The notes under the pieces are model-generated. The model was not told the DNA's origin. It saw only the letters and a program-made list of their open reading frames with translations, and did no database searches. Both the position numbers and the translations under genes were made by a program. Of a DNA stretch of 64,000 bases, positions 25,408 through 34,432 are shown one piece after another. This DNA comes from Sandaracinus amylolyticus (GTDB lineage: Bacteria; Myxococcota_A; Polyangia; Polyangiales; Sandaracinaceae), in NCBI RefSeq assembly GCF_021631985.1, contig NZ_CP070225.1, positions 7,378,001 to 7,442,000 on the forward strand. Direction: 5' to 3'. The stretch's first letter is position 1, and every line of letters starts with the position of its first letter.

Positions 25408-26781
25408 TCAGAGGCCGCGGAGGATCGGCACGCTGCGCTCGGCGCGGGCGATGCGATCACGGAGCGCCGCGAGCACGCGATCACGCTCCGCCGCGAGCTC
25501 GTCGCTCGCCATCCGCGCCGGCTCGTAGAGCAGCACGTAGCGCTCGGTGCGGAACGGAGGCTCGAAGGGCACCGCGTCGGGCGGCGCGAGCACCGCGCGG
25601 AAGCGATGCTCGTCGCGGGTCAGCTCGATCGCGATCCGTCGGTCGTGCGGCGCGCCGATCTCGCTCACCGTCCAGCCCTCGATCTCGTTGCCGACCGCGA
25701 GCCCGTCGAGCACCGCGATCACGTCGCGCGGCGCGGGCGGCGGCTCGGGATCGTCGTGCCCCTGCGCCGGCACCAGGAACCCGCCGAGCGCGCGCGCCGA
25801 AGCGAGCGTCGCGTGAGGTGCGATCACGCCGAGCGTCGCCACGGTCGCGAGCGCGATCGCGGTCCACACGGCCGCGCCGCGCCGCACCGAGACCGGCGCC
25901 CATGCGAGCGCGCCGGCGAGCGCCGCCTCGTCGCGCGACACGTCGCGCCCGAGCGCGCGCGCGATGCGATCCCACGGCGTGGCGAGCACCACCGCGAGCA
26001 CCAGCGGCTGCACGAAGAGGATGTGGCTGGTCGCCCAGATCCCGATGTGGAACGCGGCGATCGCCGCCGCCGCGAGCCGGCGCAGCCGCGGCACGACCAG
26101 CAACACCGCGCCGAGCTGCACCACGATCGTCGCGACCTCGAGCGCGCTCGCGATGCGCGGGCTCTCCGCGACGAACCGACCGAGCGCGTCGGGGAGCGAC
26201 TCCGAGCCCACCTCGACGTGCGAGATCGCCATCATCCGGATCGTCGACGACGAGAGCCACTCCATGCCGCCGAAGCGCAGCTTGCTCGTCGCGGCGGAGA
26301 GGTACGTCGCGGCGAAGATCGCGAGCCCGCCCTCGAGCCCGTAGCTCGCGCGGCGCCACCACGCGCGCTGGGGTTCGTCGTCGCGCGTGGCGCCGATCGC
26401 CCACGCGTAGGCCTCGCCGAGCACCACGCCGAGGAGCACCGCGCCCATCTGGTAGAGCGTCTGGTGGTGCACGGTGAGCACCGACGCGAACGCCTCGAAG
26501 AGCACACGCATGGCGGCGAGCGCGACGAAGCCCGACGCGAGCTGCACGTCCGCGCGCAGCCGTCGCGCGCGACCGAAGAAGAGCGCGAGCGCGACCAGGG
26601 CGATCACCGCGATCGCGCCGAGCACGATCGGCGTGCTCGACACGAAGCACCCGAGCTCACGATCGGGCTGGCACTCCTTGAAGCGCCGCATCCATCCCGC
26701 GACGCCGGCGAGGATCAGCACTTCGATCGAGAGGATCAGCCAGAGCGTGGAGCGCCACGCGAGCAGCGCGATCGGCGGCAC
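25408..26781 (-). CDS. HTTM-like integral membrane protein
   Basis: 457 residues. Multiple membrane segments include TYLSAATSKLRFGGMEWL and AAFHIGIWATSHILFVQP, which resemble the HTTM/vitamin K-dependent gamma-carboxylase membrane fold. The last about 110 residues form a soluble domain. A catalytic Lys equivalent cannot be confirmed by eye. It starts two bases after the stop of the small upstream gene; such pairs of a short membrane protein followed by an HTTM protein are common. Role unknown; it may carboxylate or otherwise modify a substrate at the membrane, or be unrelated to that activity. Confidence 0.6.
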   Translation of the reverse strand: MPPIALLAWRSTLWLILSIEVLILAGVAGWMRRFKECQPDRELGCFVSSTPIVLGAIAVIALVALALFFGRARRLRADVQLASGFVALAAMRVLFEAFASVLTVHHQTLYQMGAVLLGVVLGEAYAWAIGATRDDEPQRAWWRRASYGLEGGLAIFAATYLSAATSKLRFGGMEWLSSSTIRMMAISHVEVGSESLPDALGRFVAESPRIASALEVATIVVQLGAVLLVVPRLRRLAAAAIAAFHIGIWATSHILFVQPLVLAVVLATPWDRIARALGRDVSRDEAALAGALAWAPVSVRRGAAVWTAIALATVATLGVIAPHATLASARALGGFLVPAQGHDDPEPPPAPRDVIAVLDGLAVGNEIEGWTVSEIGAPHDRRIAIELTRDEHRFRAVLAPPDAVPFEPPFRTERYVLLYEPARMASDELAAERDRVLAALRDRIARAERSVPILRGL

Positions 26782-26783
26782 GC

Positions 26784-27218
26784 TCAGCGCTCCCGGCGCG
26801 CCCGGCACTGCGCGAGCACGCACTCGCGCACCTCGATCGGCGTGTCGCCCTCGCGCGCGTAGAAGCCGAGGCGCACCAGCACGACCGGATCCTCGCCCTC
26901 GCCGCGATGCGAGACGATGTGATCCTCGACGCGCGTCGCCTGCGCGGAGTACCCGGGATCGTCGCACTCGGGGTGGGCGCTCGAGCTCGTGTCGACGTCG
27001 CCCTCGCAGCGCCAGTCGACGTAGTCGAACGCCTCGTCGAGCGTGCCGTCGGCGCGGCGCACGACGACGCGGCTCGACGACTCCATCGCGCTGCGGAACA
27101 TGCCGAGCGGGCTGATCGGGTACATCTCGCCGACGCCGTGGGCGACGAGCCAGTACCCGAAGACACACGCGGTGACGAGGTACGTCGCGGCCTTCGGGCT
27201 CGTCGGACCGGCGCTCAC
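26784..27218 (-). CDS. Small membrane-anchored protein paired with the HTTM-like gene
   Basis: 144 residues with one N-terminal hydrophobic segment (YLVTACVFGYWLVAHGVG, about 13-30) and a soluble remainder containing four cysteines, two close to the C-terminus (CVLAQC). The segment MYPISPLGMF after the helix is typical of the short partners of HTTM proteins. The GTG at 27218 has a TATCGT box seven bases upstream, overlapping the divergent gene's -10 box. Function unknown. Confidence 0.6.
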   Translation of the reverse strand: MSAGPTSPKAATYLVTACVFGYWLVAHGVGEMYPISPLGMFRSAMESSSRVVVRRADGTLDEAFDYVDWRCEGDVDTSSSAHPECDDPGYSAQATRVEDHIVSHRGEGEDPVVLVRLGFYAREGDTPIEVRECVLAQCRARRER

Positions 27219-27225
27219 GCGCGAG

Positions 27226-27235
27226 ACGATATCAT
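27226..27235. promoter_or_regulatory. Overlapping divergent -10 boxes
   Basis: ACGATATCAT contains TATCAT on the plus strand (27230-27235, nine bases before the ATG at 27245) and TATCGT on the minus strand (27231-27226, seven bases before the GTG at 27218). The boxes overlap at GATATC, so the two promoters should compete for polymerase. Confidence 0.4.
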
Positions 27236-27244
27236 CGCGAGCCG

Positions 27245-27850
27245 ATGCACGTAGAGAACGCGATGGGGGTGTGCCCGGTCCGCGAGGACACCGAGATGCT
27301 CGCGGCCGCGGCCGCCGAGGAGGCTCCGGGGCGCGCGCTCGATCTCGGCACCGGCACCGGCTACGTCGCGGTGTACCTCGCGCTCCGCGGGTTCGAGGTC
27401 GACGCGGTCGACGTGAGCCCGCGCGCGATCGCGGCGGCGCGCGCCAACGCCGAGCGCAACGGCGTCGCGGTGCGCTTGTCGTCGTCGAGCCTCTTCTCCG
27501 CGGCCACCGGCACCTACGACGTGATCGCGTCGAACCCGCCGCAGCGCGAGCGCGAGACCGAGCTCTCGCGCCTCGTCACGAGCACGCTCCTCCGCAGCCT
27601 CACGATCTCGACCTTCCTGATGCGCACCTTGAGCCCGCTGCTCGAGCCACGCCGGCTCGGATTCCTGGAGCAGATCGCGTCGGGCGCGCTCGATCGCCTG
27701 CGCCCCGGCGGGCGCATCCTGCTCGTGATCAGCCCCACCGAGACCGCGCACCTGCTGGCGTCGCTGCCGCGCCTTCGGCTCCACGATCGCCGCCCGGTCC
27801 GCACGATCCCGGGCTTCGAAGTCGCGATCTTCACGCGCGCGTCCCAGTAG
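27245..27850 (+). CDS. Class I SAM-dependent methyltransferase, PrmC/HemK-like
   Basis: 201 residues. SAM-binding motif I is ALDLGTGTGYVAVYLA (about residues 30-45), the acidic residue after strand 2 is in VDAVDVS, and the catalytic-type motif is ASNPPQRE. NPPQ in place of NPPY departs from the glutamine/adenine N-methyltransferases. It is the first gene of a plus-strand group that continues with a B12-type radical SAM gene, so it may methylate an intermediate of that pathway. Starts nine bases after a TATCAT box with no ribosome site. Confidence 0.75.
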   Translation: MHVENAMGVCPVREDTEMLAAAAAEEAPGRALDLGTGTGYVAVYLALRGFEVDAVDVSPRAIAAARANAERNGVAVRLSSSSLFSAATGTYDVIASNPPQRERETELSRLVTSTLLRSLTISTFLMRTLSPLLEPRRLGFLEQIASGALDRLRPGGRILLVISPTETAHLLASLPRLRLHDRRPVRTIPGFEVAIFTRASQ

Positions 27851-27896
27851 TGCTCGCGTCCTGGAACGGGCAGAATGTGGGCTCGATCGAAGCCGC

Positions 27897-29318
27897 ATGC
27901 GCGCTCTCTTCCTCAACCCACCCGGCCCCGACGGAGTCCCCTACATCCGCGAAGGCCGCTGCGAGCAGAGGCTCTCGTCGTACGCGTACCGGATGCTGCC
28001 GATCAGCCTGCCCTCGACGGCGGGCGCGCTGCGCGAGCACGGGCACGTCGTGGAGATCCTCGACGCGTGCGGGCCGCGCGTGCCGGCGTCGTCGCTCGAG
28101 GGACGGGTGCGCGCGTTCCGGCCCGATCTCGTGGTCGTGAGCGTGTCGACGCCGACGTACTCCGCCGACCTCGAGACGATCGACGCGCTCGCGCGCTGGG
28201 TGCCGAAGGCGCACCTCACGGCGATCGGCGTGCACGTCACCGCGCTGCCCGACGAGGCGCTGCGCGCGTCGCGACTCTCGTCGGTGGTGCGCGGCGAGCC
28301 CGAGTGGACGGTGACGGAGCTCGCGGAGTGCCTCGCGCGGGGCGGCGATCCCTCCACCGTGATCGGCCTCTCGTTCCGGCGCGGCGACGAGATCGTGCAC
28401 AACGGCGATCGCCCGTTCGACGGCGATCTCGACGAGCTGCCCGAGCCGGCGCGCGATCTGCTGCCCGAGCAGGACTACTTCCTGCCCGTCTTCAACAAGC
28501 CGTACACGCTCGTGGTGCCGACGCGCGGCTGCCCGCACAAGTGCACGTACTGCACGGCGCCCTCGTACTACGGCAAGAAGCTGCGGCGCCGCGCGCCGAA
28601 GCGGGTCGTCGACGAGATGGAGGCGATCGTCCGCCGCGGCGTGGTGAAGGACATCACGATGTGGTCCGACACGTTCACGCTCGATCGCCGCTACGTGATC
28701 GAGGTGTGCGACGAGATCGTGCGGCGCCGGCTCGACGTGCACTGGATGTGCAACTCGCGCGCGGACTGCATGGACCCCGAGCTCGCGCGGATCATGCGGC
28801 GCGCGGGGTGCGTCGGGATCTCGTTCGGGCTCGAGTCGGGCGTGCAGGAGATCCTCGATCGCGCGAAGAAGGGCACGACCGTCGAGCAGGGGCGCGCCGC
28901 GGTGGAGGCCACGAAGAGCGCGGGGATCTCGACGCTCGGGCACTTCATCCTCGGCCTGCCCGGCGAGACCCGCGAGACGGTGCGGCGCACGGTCTCCTAC
29001 GCGATCGAGGTCGATCCCGACTGGGCGCAGTTCTACTGCGCGACCCCGCTGCCCGGGACCGCGCTGCGCGCCGAGGCGGAGCGCGAGGGCGCGCTGGTCG
29101 GCGGCGACTGGAGCGAGCTCGAGCTCCACCGGCCGAGCATGTCGACGAGCACGATGAGCGCGTCGGAGCTCGAGCGGCAGCGGCGCTGGGCCTACCTCGC
29201 GTTCTACGGGCGGCCGCGGGTGGCGCGACGGGTCCTCGGACGGATGGGCGTGCGCGACGTGCTGAAGCTCGGGCCGCAGGCGGCGAGCTTCGTGCGGTCG
29301 TGGGTGTGGGATGCGTGA
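27897..29318 (+). CDS. B12-binding radical SAM protein (BchE/HpnJ-like)
   Basis: 473 residues. N-terminal B12-binding-like Rossmann domain (about 1-155), then TRGCPHKCTYC (Cys212, 216, 219) and the long barrel seen in B12-dependent radical SAM enzymes; GLESGVQEILDRAKKG and FILGLPGETRE are class signatures. Such enzymes methylate unactivated carbons or rearrange rings. The C-terminal 60 residues are a helical segment rich in Arg. Its 3' end overlaps the following YdjC-type gene by eight bases, consistent with one operon making a lipid- or sugar-linked product. Confidence 0.85.
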   Translation: MRALFLNPPGPDGVPYIREGRCEQRLSSYAYRMLPISLPSTAGALREHGHVVEILDACGPRVPASSLEGRVRAFRPDLVVVSVSTPTYSADLETIDALARWVPKAHLTAIGVHVTALPDEALRASRLSSVVRGEPEWTVTELAECLARGGDPSTVIGLSFRRGDEIVHNGDRPFDGDLDELPEPARDLLPEQDYFLPVFNKPYTLVVPTRGCPHKCTYCTAPSYYGKKLRRRAPKRVVDEMEAIVRRGVVKDITMWSDTFTLDRRYVIEVCDEIVRRRLDVHWMCNSRADCMDPELARIMRRAGCVGISFGLESGVQEILDRAKKGTTVEQGRAAVEATKSAGISTLGHFILGLPGETRETVRRTVSYAIEVDPDWAQFYCATPLPGTALRAEAEREGALVGGDWSELELHRPSMSTSTMSASELERQRRWAYLAFYGRPRVARRVLGRMGVRDVLKLGPQAASFVRSWVWDA

Positions 29319-30144
29319 GCGCCGCCGGGTGATCGTGACCGCCGACGATCTCGGGCTCTGCGCGGCGTGGGACGGTGCGATCTTCGAGGCGCTCGAGCGC
29401 GGCGTGGTGACGAGCGTGTCGATCGTCACGACCGGCGCGACCTACGACGAGGCGCGCGCGAGGCTGCGGGCGCGCGGGGCCACCGACGTCGGGGTGCACC
29501 TCGATCTGATCGCGGGCAGGCCGCTCTCGCCGGCGAGCGAAGTGCCCTCGTTGCTCGGTGCCGGCGGCGCGTTCCCCGGGACGTGGCGCGCAGTGTTCAC
29601 GCGCGCGCTGGGCGGCGCGCTCTCGATCGACGAGGTCGAGCGCGAGTGGTCGCGACAGATCGAGCGCGCGATCGACGACGGGCTCGCGCCGACGCACCTC
29701 GACGCGCACTTCCATCTGCACCTCCTGCCGCGCCTCTTCGAGGTCGTGATCACGCTCGCCCGTCGCTACGCGATCGGCGCGGTGCGCCTGCCCGACGAGC
29801 GTCCCTCGCTGCGCGCGCTGCGGGCCGCGCCGAAGGTCGCGGTGCTCGACGTCCTCGCGCGCCGAGCCCGGAGGCGCGCGACGCGCGACGTCGAGCTCGT
29901 GCCGGCGAGGGCGATCGCCGATGCCGGCCGGCTCGGCCTCGCGGAGTGGTCGCGGGTGCTCGACGCGCTGGGCCCCGGGCCGACCGAGGTGATCGTCCAC
30001 CCGGGCCAGTCGGCCCGAGAAGACACGGCGCTCCGGTCGCCGGCGCTGCGCGACGCGCTCGCGCGCCTCGAGCTCACGACGTTCGGCGCGCTGCGCACCG
30101 GCGATCGAGCGCAGCGCGCGAGGCTCGAGGCGGCCCGCGCATGA
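29311..30144 (+). CDS. YdjC/ChbG-HpnK family carbohydrate deacetylase
   Basis: 277 residues. Metal-site motifs of the family are visible: VTADDLG at the N-terminus (Asp pair), VHLDL near residue 65 and DAHFHLHL near residue 131. The family removes acetyl groups from N-acetylated sugars; HpnK acts in hopanoid side-chain processing beside a B12 radical SAM enzyme. The ATG overlaps the radical SAM stop by eight bases and its own stop overlaps the GT2 start (ATGA), so the three genes are coupled. Confidence 0.85.
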   Translation: MRERRRVIVTADDLGLCAAWDGAIFEALERGVVTSVSIVTTGATYDEARARLRARGATDVGVHLDLIAGRPLSPASEVPSLLGAGGAFPGTWRAVFTRALGGALSIDEVEREWSRQIERAIDDGLAPTHLDAHFHLHLLPRLFEVVITLARRYAIGAVRLPDERPSLRALRAAPKVAVLDVLARRARRRATRDVELVPARAIADAGRLGLAEWSRVLDALGPGPTEVIVHPGQSAREDTALRSPALRDALARLELTTFGALRTGDRAQRARLEAARA

Positions 30145-30905
30145 GCGCCCGGCCGCGGGTGCTGGTCGTCGTCCCGGCGCACGACGAAGAGGCGGCGCTC
30201 CCCGGCGTCCTGCGCGAGCTCCGCGCCGTCGCGGCGGCGCCGTGCGACGAGTGGTGCGAGCTCGACGTCGTGGTGATCGACGACGGATCGACCGACGGCT
30301 CGGCGCGCGTCGCCGAGGCCCACGGCACGCACGTGATCCGACACCCGGTCAACCGGGGCTACGGCGCTGCGCTCTCGTCGGGCTATCGCCACGCGCTCGA
30401 GCGCGGGCACGATCTCGTCATCACGCTGGACGGCGACGGACAGCACGACGCGTCGCAGATCGTCTCGCTGCTCCGCGCCGCGCGCGGCGCCGACTTCGTC
30501 GTCGGCTCGCGCATGCTGCGGCCCGGAAGCGCGCCGCTCTCGATCCCGCGGCGGGTCGGGATCCACCTCTTCGCCGCGCTCGGCCGCGCGATCAGCGAGC
30601 TGCCGATCACCGATCCGACCAGCGGCTTCACCGCGGTGCGCCGCCGCGCGCTGCCCTTCCTCATCGAGCACACGCCGCGCGACTTCCCCGATCTGAACGT
30701 GCTGATCGCGCTCGAGCGCGCGAGCTTCGTGGTGTGCGAGGTGCCGGTCACGATGCGCCCGCGCCGCAGCGGCCGCTCGATGAACCACGGGCTCGCCCCC
30801 TTCTTCTACGTCGCGCGGATGCTCTGGTACGTGTACCGCGAGCGCCGCACGGCGCGCGCCGCCGTCGTCGTCGAGGGCGAGGCCGAGCGCGCTCAGGCGA
30901 AGTAG
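30141..30905 (+). CDS. GT2-family glycosyltransferase (dolichol-phosphate mannosyltransferase-like)
   Basis: 254 residues. GT-A motifs: VVVPAHDEE at the N-terminus, VVIDDGSTDGS, and ITLDGDGQHD as the metal-binding DxD-type site. No C-terminal membrane segment is evident apart from a hydrophobic patch (FFYVARMLWYVY), so it is likely peripheral at the inner membrane, moving sugar from a nucleotide donor to a polyprenyl phosphate or product. The order B12 radical SAM, YdjC deacetylase, GT2 suggests a glycolipid-type modification. It overlaps the convergent oxygenase gene by 13 bases. Confidence 0.85.
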   Translation: MSARPRVLVVVPAHDEEAALPGVLRELRAVAAAPCDEWCELDVVVIDDGSTDGSARVAEAHGTHVIRHPVNRGYGAALSSGYRHALERGHDLVITLDGDGQHDASQIVSLLRAARGADFVVGSRMLRPGSAPLSIPRRVGIHLFAALGRAISELPITDPTSGFTAVRRRALPFLIEHTPRDFPDLNVLIALERASFVVCEVPVTMRPRRSGRSMNHGLAPFFYVARMLWYVYRERRTARAAVVVEGEAERAQAK

Positions 30906-32200
30906 AGGACGGTGTCGCCGGGTCGGTCGAACATCAGGAACCCGCCCATCGTCCAGCGCGTGCGCGGGCCACGCACCCAGTCGACGCGGTGGAGGTAGCG
31001 GCCGCCGTCGAAGATGAGCACGTCGCCCGCGCCGGGCCGCACCTCTTGCCACTGCGACTCGTGGAGGATCGCGCCGACGTTCGAGCGCTCGTCGGACAGG
31101 ATGTGCTCGGAGCCGACGTTCGCCCACTTGAGCGAGTAGATGATCAGCCCGCCGCCCGCCTCGGGCTCCTGCAGCGTGAGGAAGAAGCTCAGCTGGTCGT
31201 GGTCGTCGACGAACGAGTTGAGGTGCCGGTACGAAGGGCGCCGGTACATCTCGTTACCGCAGTGCGGCGCGAGCTGCCCGCCCGGCGGGAGGATCCGGAT
31301 CGTCGCGGGCGTGTAGGGACGCCCGTCGCCGTAGTGCGCGAGCTGCACGCGCCGCCCGCCCGACATCGAGCGGAAGAGCGTCTCCACCCGCTGCTCGAAG
31401 GGCGCCATGCCCTCGAACACCGGGAGCGTCTCCTCGCGGAAGCGCGTCGCCGCGTCGAGGTACTCGGTGAGCTCGGGATCGCCGCCCTCGAGGCAGAGCC
31501 CGAGGAAGTACGAGCGCTGGTTCGCCGGCAGGTGCATCAGCGGGAAGCGCTCCTGGCTTCGCTCGAGGCGGCCCACGACGCGCGCCATCTCTTCCTTCGA
31601 GTACACGCCGCGGATCACGAGCCCGCCGCGCTTGCCCGCGTAGATCTCGCGCAGCGCGTCGGGATAGCGGTGGAGGTCCGCGACGTCGATGAAGTCGAAG
31701 GGGATCACCGGACGATCGGGCGGCGCCTGCTTCGCGGGATCGAGCGGCGGCGCCTCGTGCACGACGACGTAGGGCTGGGACGAGGTGAAGGCCTCGCTCG
31801 GAGCGGGCTCGGGCGCGGATCGGGGCGCTCCGTCGAGGAGCGTGGCGAGCGCGGCGCCGTCGTCGTGGTGCTTGAGCCACGCGACGAGCCGATCGAGCAG
31901 CGCGACGACGCCGCGGCCGAGCGCGGGGTCGACCGGGTCGTGGGCGAGATCGATCTCGCCGACCCGCTTGAAGCGCGGCGCCTCTCCCGCACGCCAGAGG
32001 CGCACACCGACGCTCGTCGATTCGTGCACGAACGTGGCGAGGACCTGCGGCCCGCCGACGACGCGATCGTGCGAGAGCTCCGCCGCGCGGAACGTGAAGC
32101 CGACGACCTCGCGCCCCGCGTTCAGCCCCCACCGCGAGAAGAGCTCGCGGATCCGCTCGTTCGTGGGCGCGCCGACCTGCTGCTGTTCGCTCTGCACCAT
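30893..32200 (-). CDS. Fe(II)/2OG-type oxygenase with HxG metal motif and N-terminal accessory domain
   Basis: 435 residues. Residues about 45-120 carry the recurring accessory domain (VGVRLWRAGEAPRFKRVGEI). The rest is a cupin-like oxygenase related to the two at 35523 and 36369. The proximal metal motif is PHCGNE (His313, Gly315), so the usual acid of H-x-D/E is Gly; the distal His is in RYLHRVD (404) and the cosubstrate Arg in RTRWTMGGF (about 415). An HxG site is what non-haem iron halogenases show, but an H-x3-E site cannot be excluded. Last gene of a six-gene operon, 16 bases after the radical SAM gene. Confidence 0.7.
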   Translation of the reverse strand: MVQSEQQQVGAPTNERIRELFSRWGLNAGREVVGFTFRAAELSHDRVVGGPQVLATFVHESTSVGVRLWRAGEAPRFKRVGEIDLAHDPVDPALGRGVVALLDRLVAWLKHHDDGAALATLLDGAPRSAPEPAPSEAFTSSQPYVVVHEAPPLDPAKQAPPDRPVIPFDFIDVADLHRYPDALREIYAGKRGGLVIRGVYSKEEMARVVGRLERSQERFPLMHLPANQRSYFLGLCLEGGDPELTEYLDAATRFREETLPVFEGMAPFEQRVETLFRSMSGGRRVQLAHYGDGRPYTPATIRILPPGGQLAPHCGNEMYRRPSYRHLNSFVDDHDQLSFFLTLQEPEAGGGLIIYSLKWANVGSEHILSDERSNVGAILHESQWQEVRPGAGDVLIFDGGRYLHRVDWVRGPRTRWTMGGFLMFDRPGDTVLYFA

Positions 32201-32216
32201 GTTCTCCCGATCCCGT

Positions 32217-33569
32217 TCAGATCACGTCCGGCCGCTCGTTGCGCTTGCGAGCGAGCTGCACGAGGCCCTTGCGGCCGTCGAGCGAGAGCGAGCCGTCGTC
32301 GTGCGCGGCGATGCGCTCGCACGCGGCGCGCAGGAGGCGCTCCATCGCGCCGCGCTCGTAAGTCCCGCTGAGCTGCGTGTAGAAGACGTTGAAGGTCCTG
32401 GTGCGCGCGAGCGCAGGAGCGGCCTCGTCGCGCGCCGCGAGCACGAGCTCCACCGTCGCGCCTCCGCCCGCGAGCGCGAGCGTGTAGCGCGCCTGGTTGC
32501 GGTTGAGCTGCACGCGCTCGACGCGGCCCAGCGCCTCGGGCAGCCCGCGGAGGAGCGCCTCCCACGCCGGATGCCCCGAGGGCCCGCGCGGCTCGCCGGG
32601 CGGCGCATCGGGACGGGCGTCGATCGCGCGGGCGCGCGGCGACCACGGGCGCGAGCGGGGCGCGGGCGCGAGCGTGTCCTCCTCCCAGCCGTGCTTGCGC
32701 ACGTAGTCGTGTGCGAGGCCGAGGCACTCCTCGGAGTGCTCGCAGAGCGCCTCGTAGAGGCACGCGAAGCGCGGGAACTCGTTCCAGAAGCTCTCGACGA
32801 TGATCGTGTCGGGCTGCGAGTTGTCGAGCGTGTCGCCGTGCGCGCCGAGCAGGCAGCGCGGCACGTACTTGGTCACCGCGCGGATCCCCGACGCGGCGCA
32901 ACGATCGAGCGCGGCGCGGAGCTGGGGCATGAGCTCGCCGAGCGGCGCGATGAGGCCGCGCTCGTCGGCGTGATCCTCCATCGGCAGGTAGTTCCAGAGC
33001 TCCATCTCCGACACGCCGTGGGCCCGCGCGAGGTCGACGATCCCGACCAGCGCGCCCGCGTTGGCGCGGTGCAGCACGGTGTTGGTGATCCGACGGACCG
33101 GGTGCGTGGCGAGGTTCGCGAGGCCGGCGATCACCTCGTCGAAGCTCCCGCGCCGCTGCGAGATCGCGTCCTGGAGCGCCGCGGTGTCGCCGTGCAGCGA
33201 GACGAAGAACTCGTCGATCCCCGCGTCCACCAGCCTCGCGGTGAACCCGGGATCGGCGAGCTTCCGCCCGTTGGTCTGGAGGCGCACGTGCTCGAACGCG
33301 CCGGAGCGGCGCGCGACGTCGACGAACTCGAAGAGCGAGCGCTCGAGCGTGACCTCGCCGCCGGTGAAGACGACACGATCGTACTTGCGGCTCCGCAGGT
33401 TCTCGTCGGCGATCTTCGCGAAGCGCTCGAGCGGCACGCCGCGGTAGTGGTTCATGCCCTCCTGCACGATGCAGAAGGTGCACGCGCTGTTGCAGTGGAA
33501 GTCGACGGTGACCGCGAGATCGCGGAAGCGCGTGGGGTGCACCTGATCGCGCAGCGCGGCCGCCGTCAC
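32217..33569 (-). CDS. Radical SAM protein with C-terminal accessory domain
   Basis: 450 residues. CNSACTFC (Cys26, 30, 33) and FTGGEVTL mark the barrel. A Cys group near residues 270-292 (FACLYEALCEHSEECLG) could bind a further cluster. The C-terminal about 100 residues are a recurring accessory domain (RTRTFNVFYTQLSG). The GTG start lies inside the GTGA overlap with the preceding gene. It is the only radical SAM gene in this oxygenase-rich operon and probably shares its substrate with them. Confidence 0.8.
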   Translation of the reverse strand: MTAAALRDQVHPTRFRDLAVTVDFHCNSACTFCIVQEGMNHYRGVPLERFAKIADENLRSRKYDRVVFTGGEVTLERSLFEFVDVARRSGAFEHVRLQTNGRKLADPGFTARLVDAGIDEFFVSLHGDTAALQDAISQRRGSFDEVIAGLANLATHPVRRITNTVLHRANAGALVGIVDLARAHGVSEMELWNYLPMEDHADERGLIAPLGELMPQLRAALDRCAASGIRAVTKYVPRCLLGAHGDTLDNSQPDTIIVESFWNEFPRFACLYEALCEHSEECLGLAHDYVRKHGWEEDTLAPAPRSRPWSPRARAIDARPDAPPGEPRGPSGHPAWEALLRGLPEALGRVERVQLNRNQARYTLALAGGGATVELVLAARDEAAPALARTRTFNVFYTQLSGTYERGAMERLLRAACERIAAHDDGSLSLDGRKGLVQLARKRNERPDVI

Positions 33570-34432
33570 AGCGTCCCGTAGTAGCTCGACTTCGTCATCA
33601 CCAGCGAGCCGTCGGGGAGCATCGTGTAGTCGACGCCCACGTCGAAGCGCAGGTGATCGAGCTCGCCGCGGTGGCGCTCCACGAACTCCACGATCTCCGC
33701 AGGGTACTCCATCGCGCGCAGGAAGAAGAGGAGCTGTCCGACGTCGATCCCCGAGTAGTACACGGCGTCGGCGAAGCGCTTCTTCGCGACGCACACGCGG
33801 TTGCAGTCGACGAGCTCGGGCCAGAGCACGCGCGAGAGCGGCACGCGCGCGTGGTCGACGAGCACGCTCTGCCGGATCTCGTGGAGGACCTCGCGGATCT
33901 CGGTCTTCGGGTGGAGGAACCGATAGACGTTGTCGAGCTCGGCGCCCGCGGCGCTCAGCTTGTACGAGCGGCCGCCCTGCACCTCGTGATAGCGGAGATA
34001 GAGGTTGAGCACGTGGACCGTGCTGCCCTCGGCGCTCCGCGGGTGGAGGTCGAACGAGAACATGAAGTGCGGAGCGCTCGGGGGCGGGCGCAGGTCGAGC
34101 CGGATCCACGGCGCGATCGCGTCGGCGATCGCGGGGACGCGCGCGCGGGTGTCGGGCGCGAGCTGATCGTAGAAGTAGAGCTCCCACCACAGGCGCCCGT
34201 GCTGGTGCTTCACGCCGAACACGGTGGCGTCGCGCCCGGCGGTGCGCTGGATCGCGGCGAGCGCGGCGTCGAGCGAGGGCGGCGCGCCCGCGACGTCGAG
34301 GCTGTTGGCGAGGAGCGCCTCGCTGCGCAGCTTCCCGCGGGGATCGCGCAGCGGGTCGTAGGGCTGGAGGCAGTAGTCGAAGAAACGATCCTCGTCGGTG
34401 ATGCGCGGCAGCGCGCGCGCAGCGCGGCTCAC
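33566..34432 (-). CDS. Unknown protein, possible ABBA-type fold
   Basis: 288 residues, no recognised family. Beta-strand units (ATVFGVKHQHGRLWWELYFYD, FMFSFDLHPRS, and the segment after HEVQ ending SYKLSAAG) alternate with helices. The alternation and the aromatic/Lys-rich strands are similar in feel to ABBA-fold aromatic prenyltransferases and to the upstream 34429 gene; this is weak inference. The C-terminal segment (VDYTMLPDGSLVMTKSSYYG) is another strand hairpin. Both ends overlap neighbours by GTGA, so it is translated with them. Confidence 0.45.
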   Translation of the reverse strand: MSRAARALPRITDEDRFFDYCLQPYDPLRDPRGKLRSEALLANSLDVAGAPPSLDAALAAIQRTAGRDATVFGVKHQHGRLWWELYFYDQLAPDTRARVPAIADAIAPWIRLDLRPPPSAPHFMFSFDLHPRSAEGSTVHVLNLYLRYHEVQGGRSYKLSAAGAELDNVYRFLHPKTEIREVLHEIRQSVLVDHARVPLSRVLWPELVDCNRVCVAKKRFADAVYYSGIDVGQLLFFLRAMEYPAEIVEFVERHRGELDHLRFDVGVDYTMLPDGSLVMTKSSYYGTL

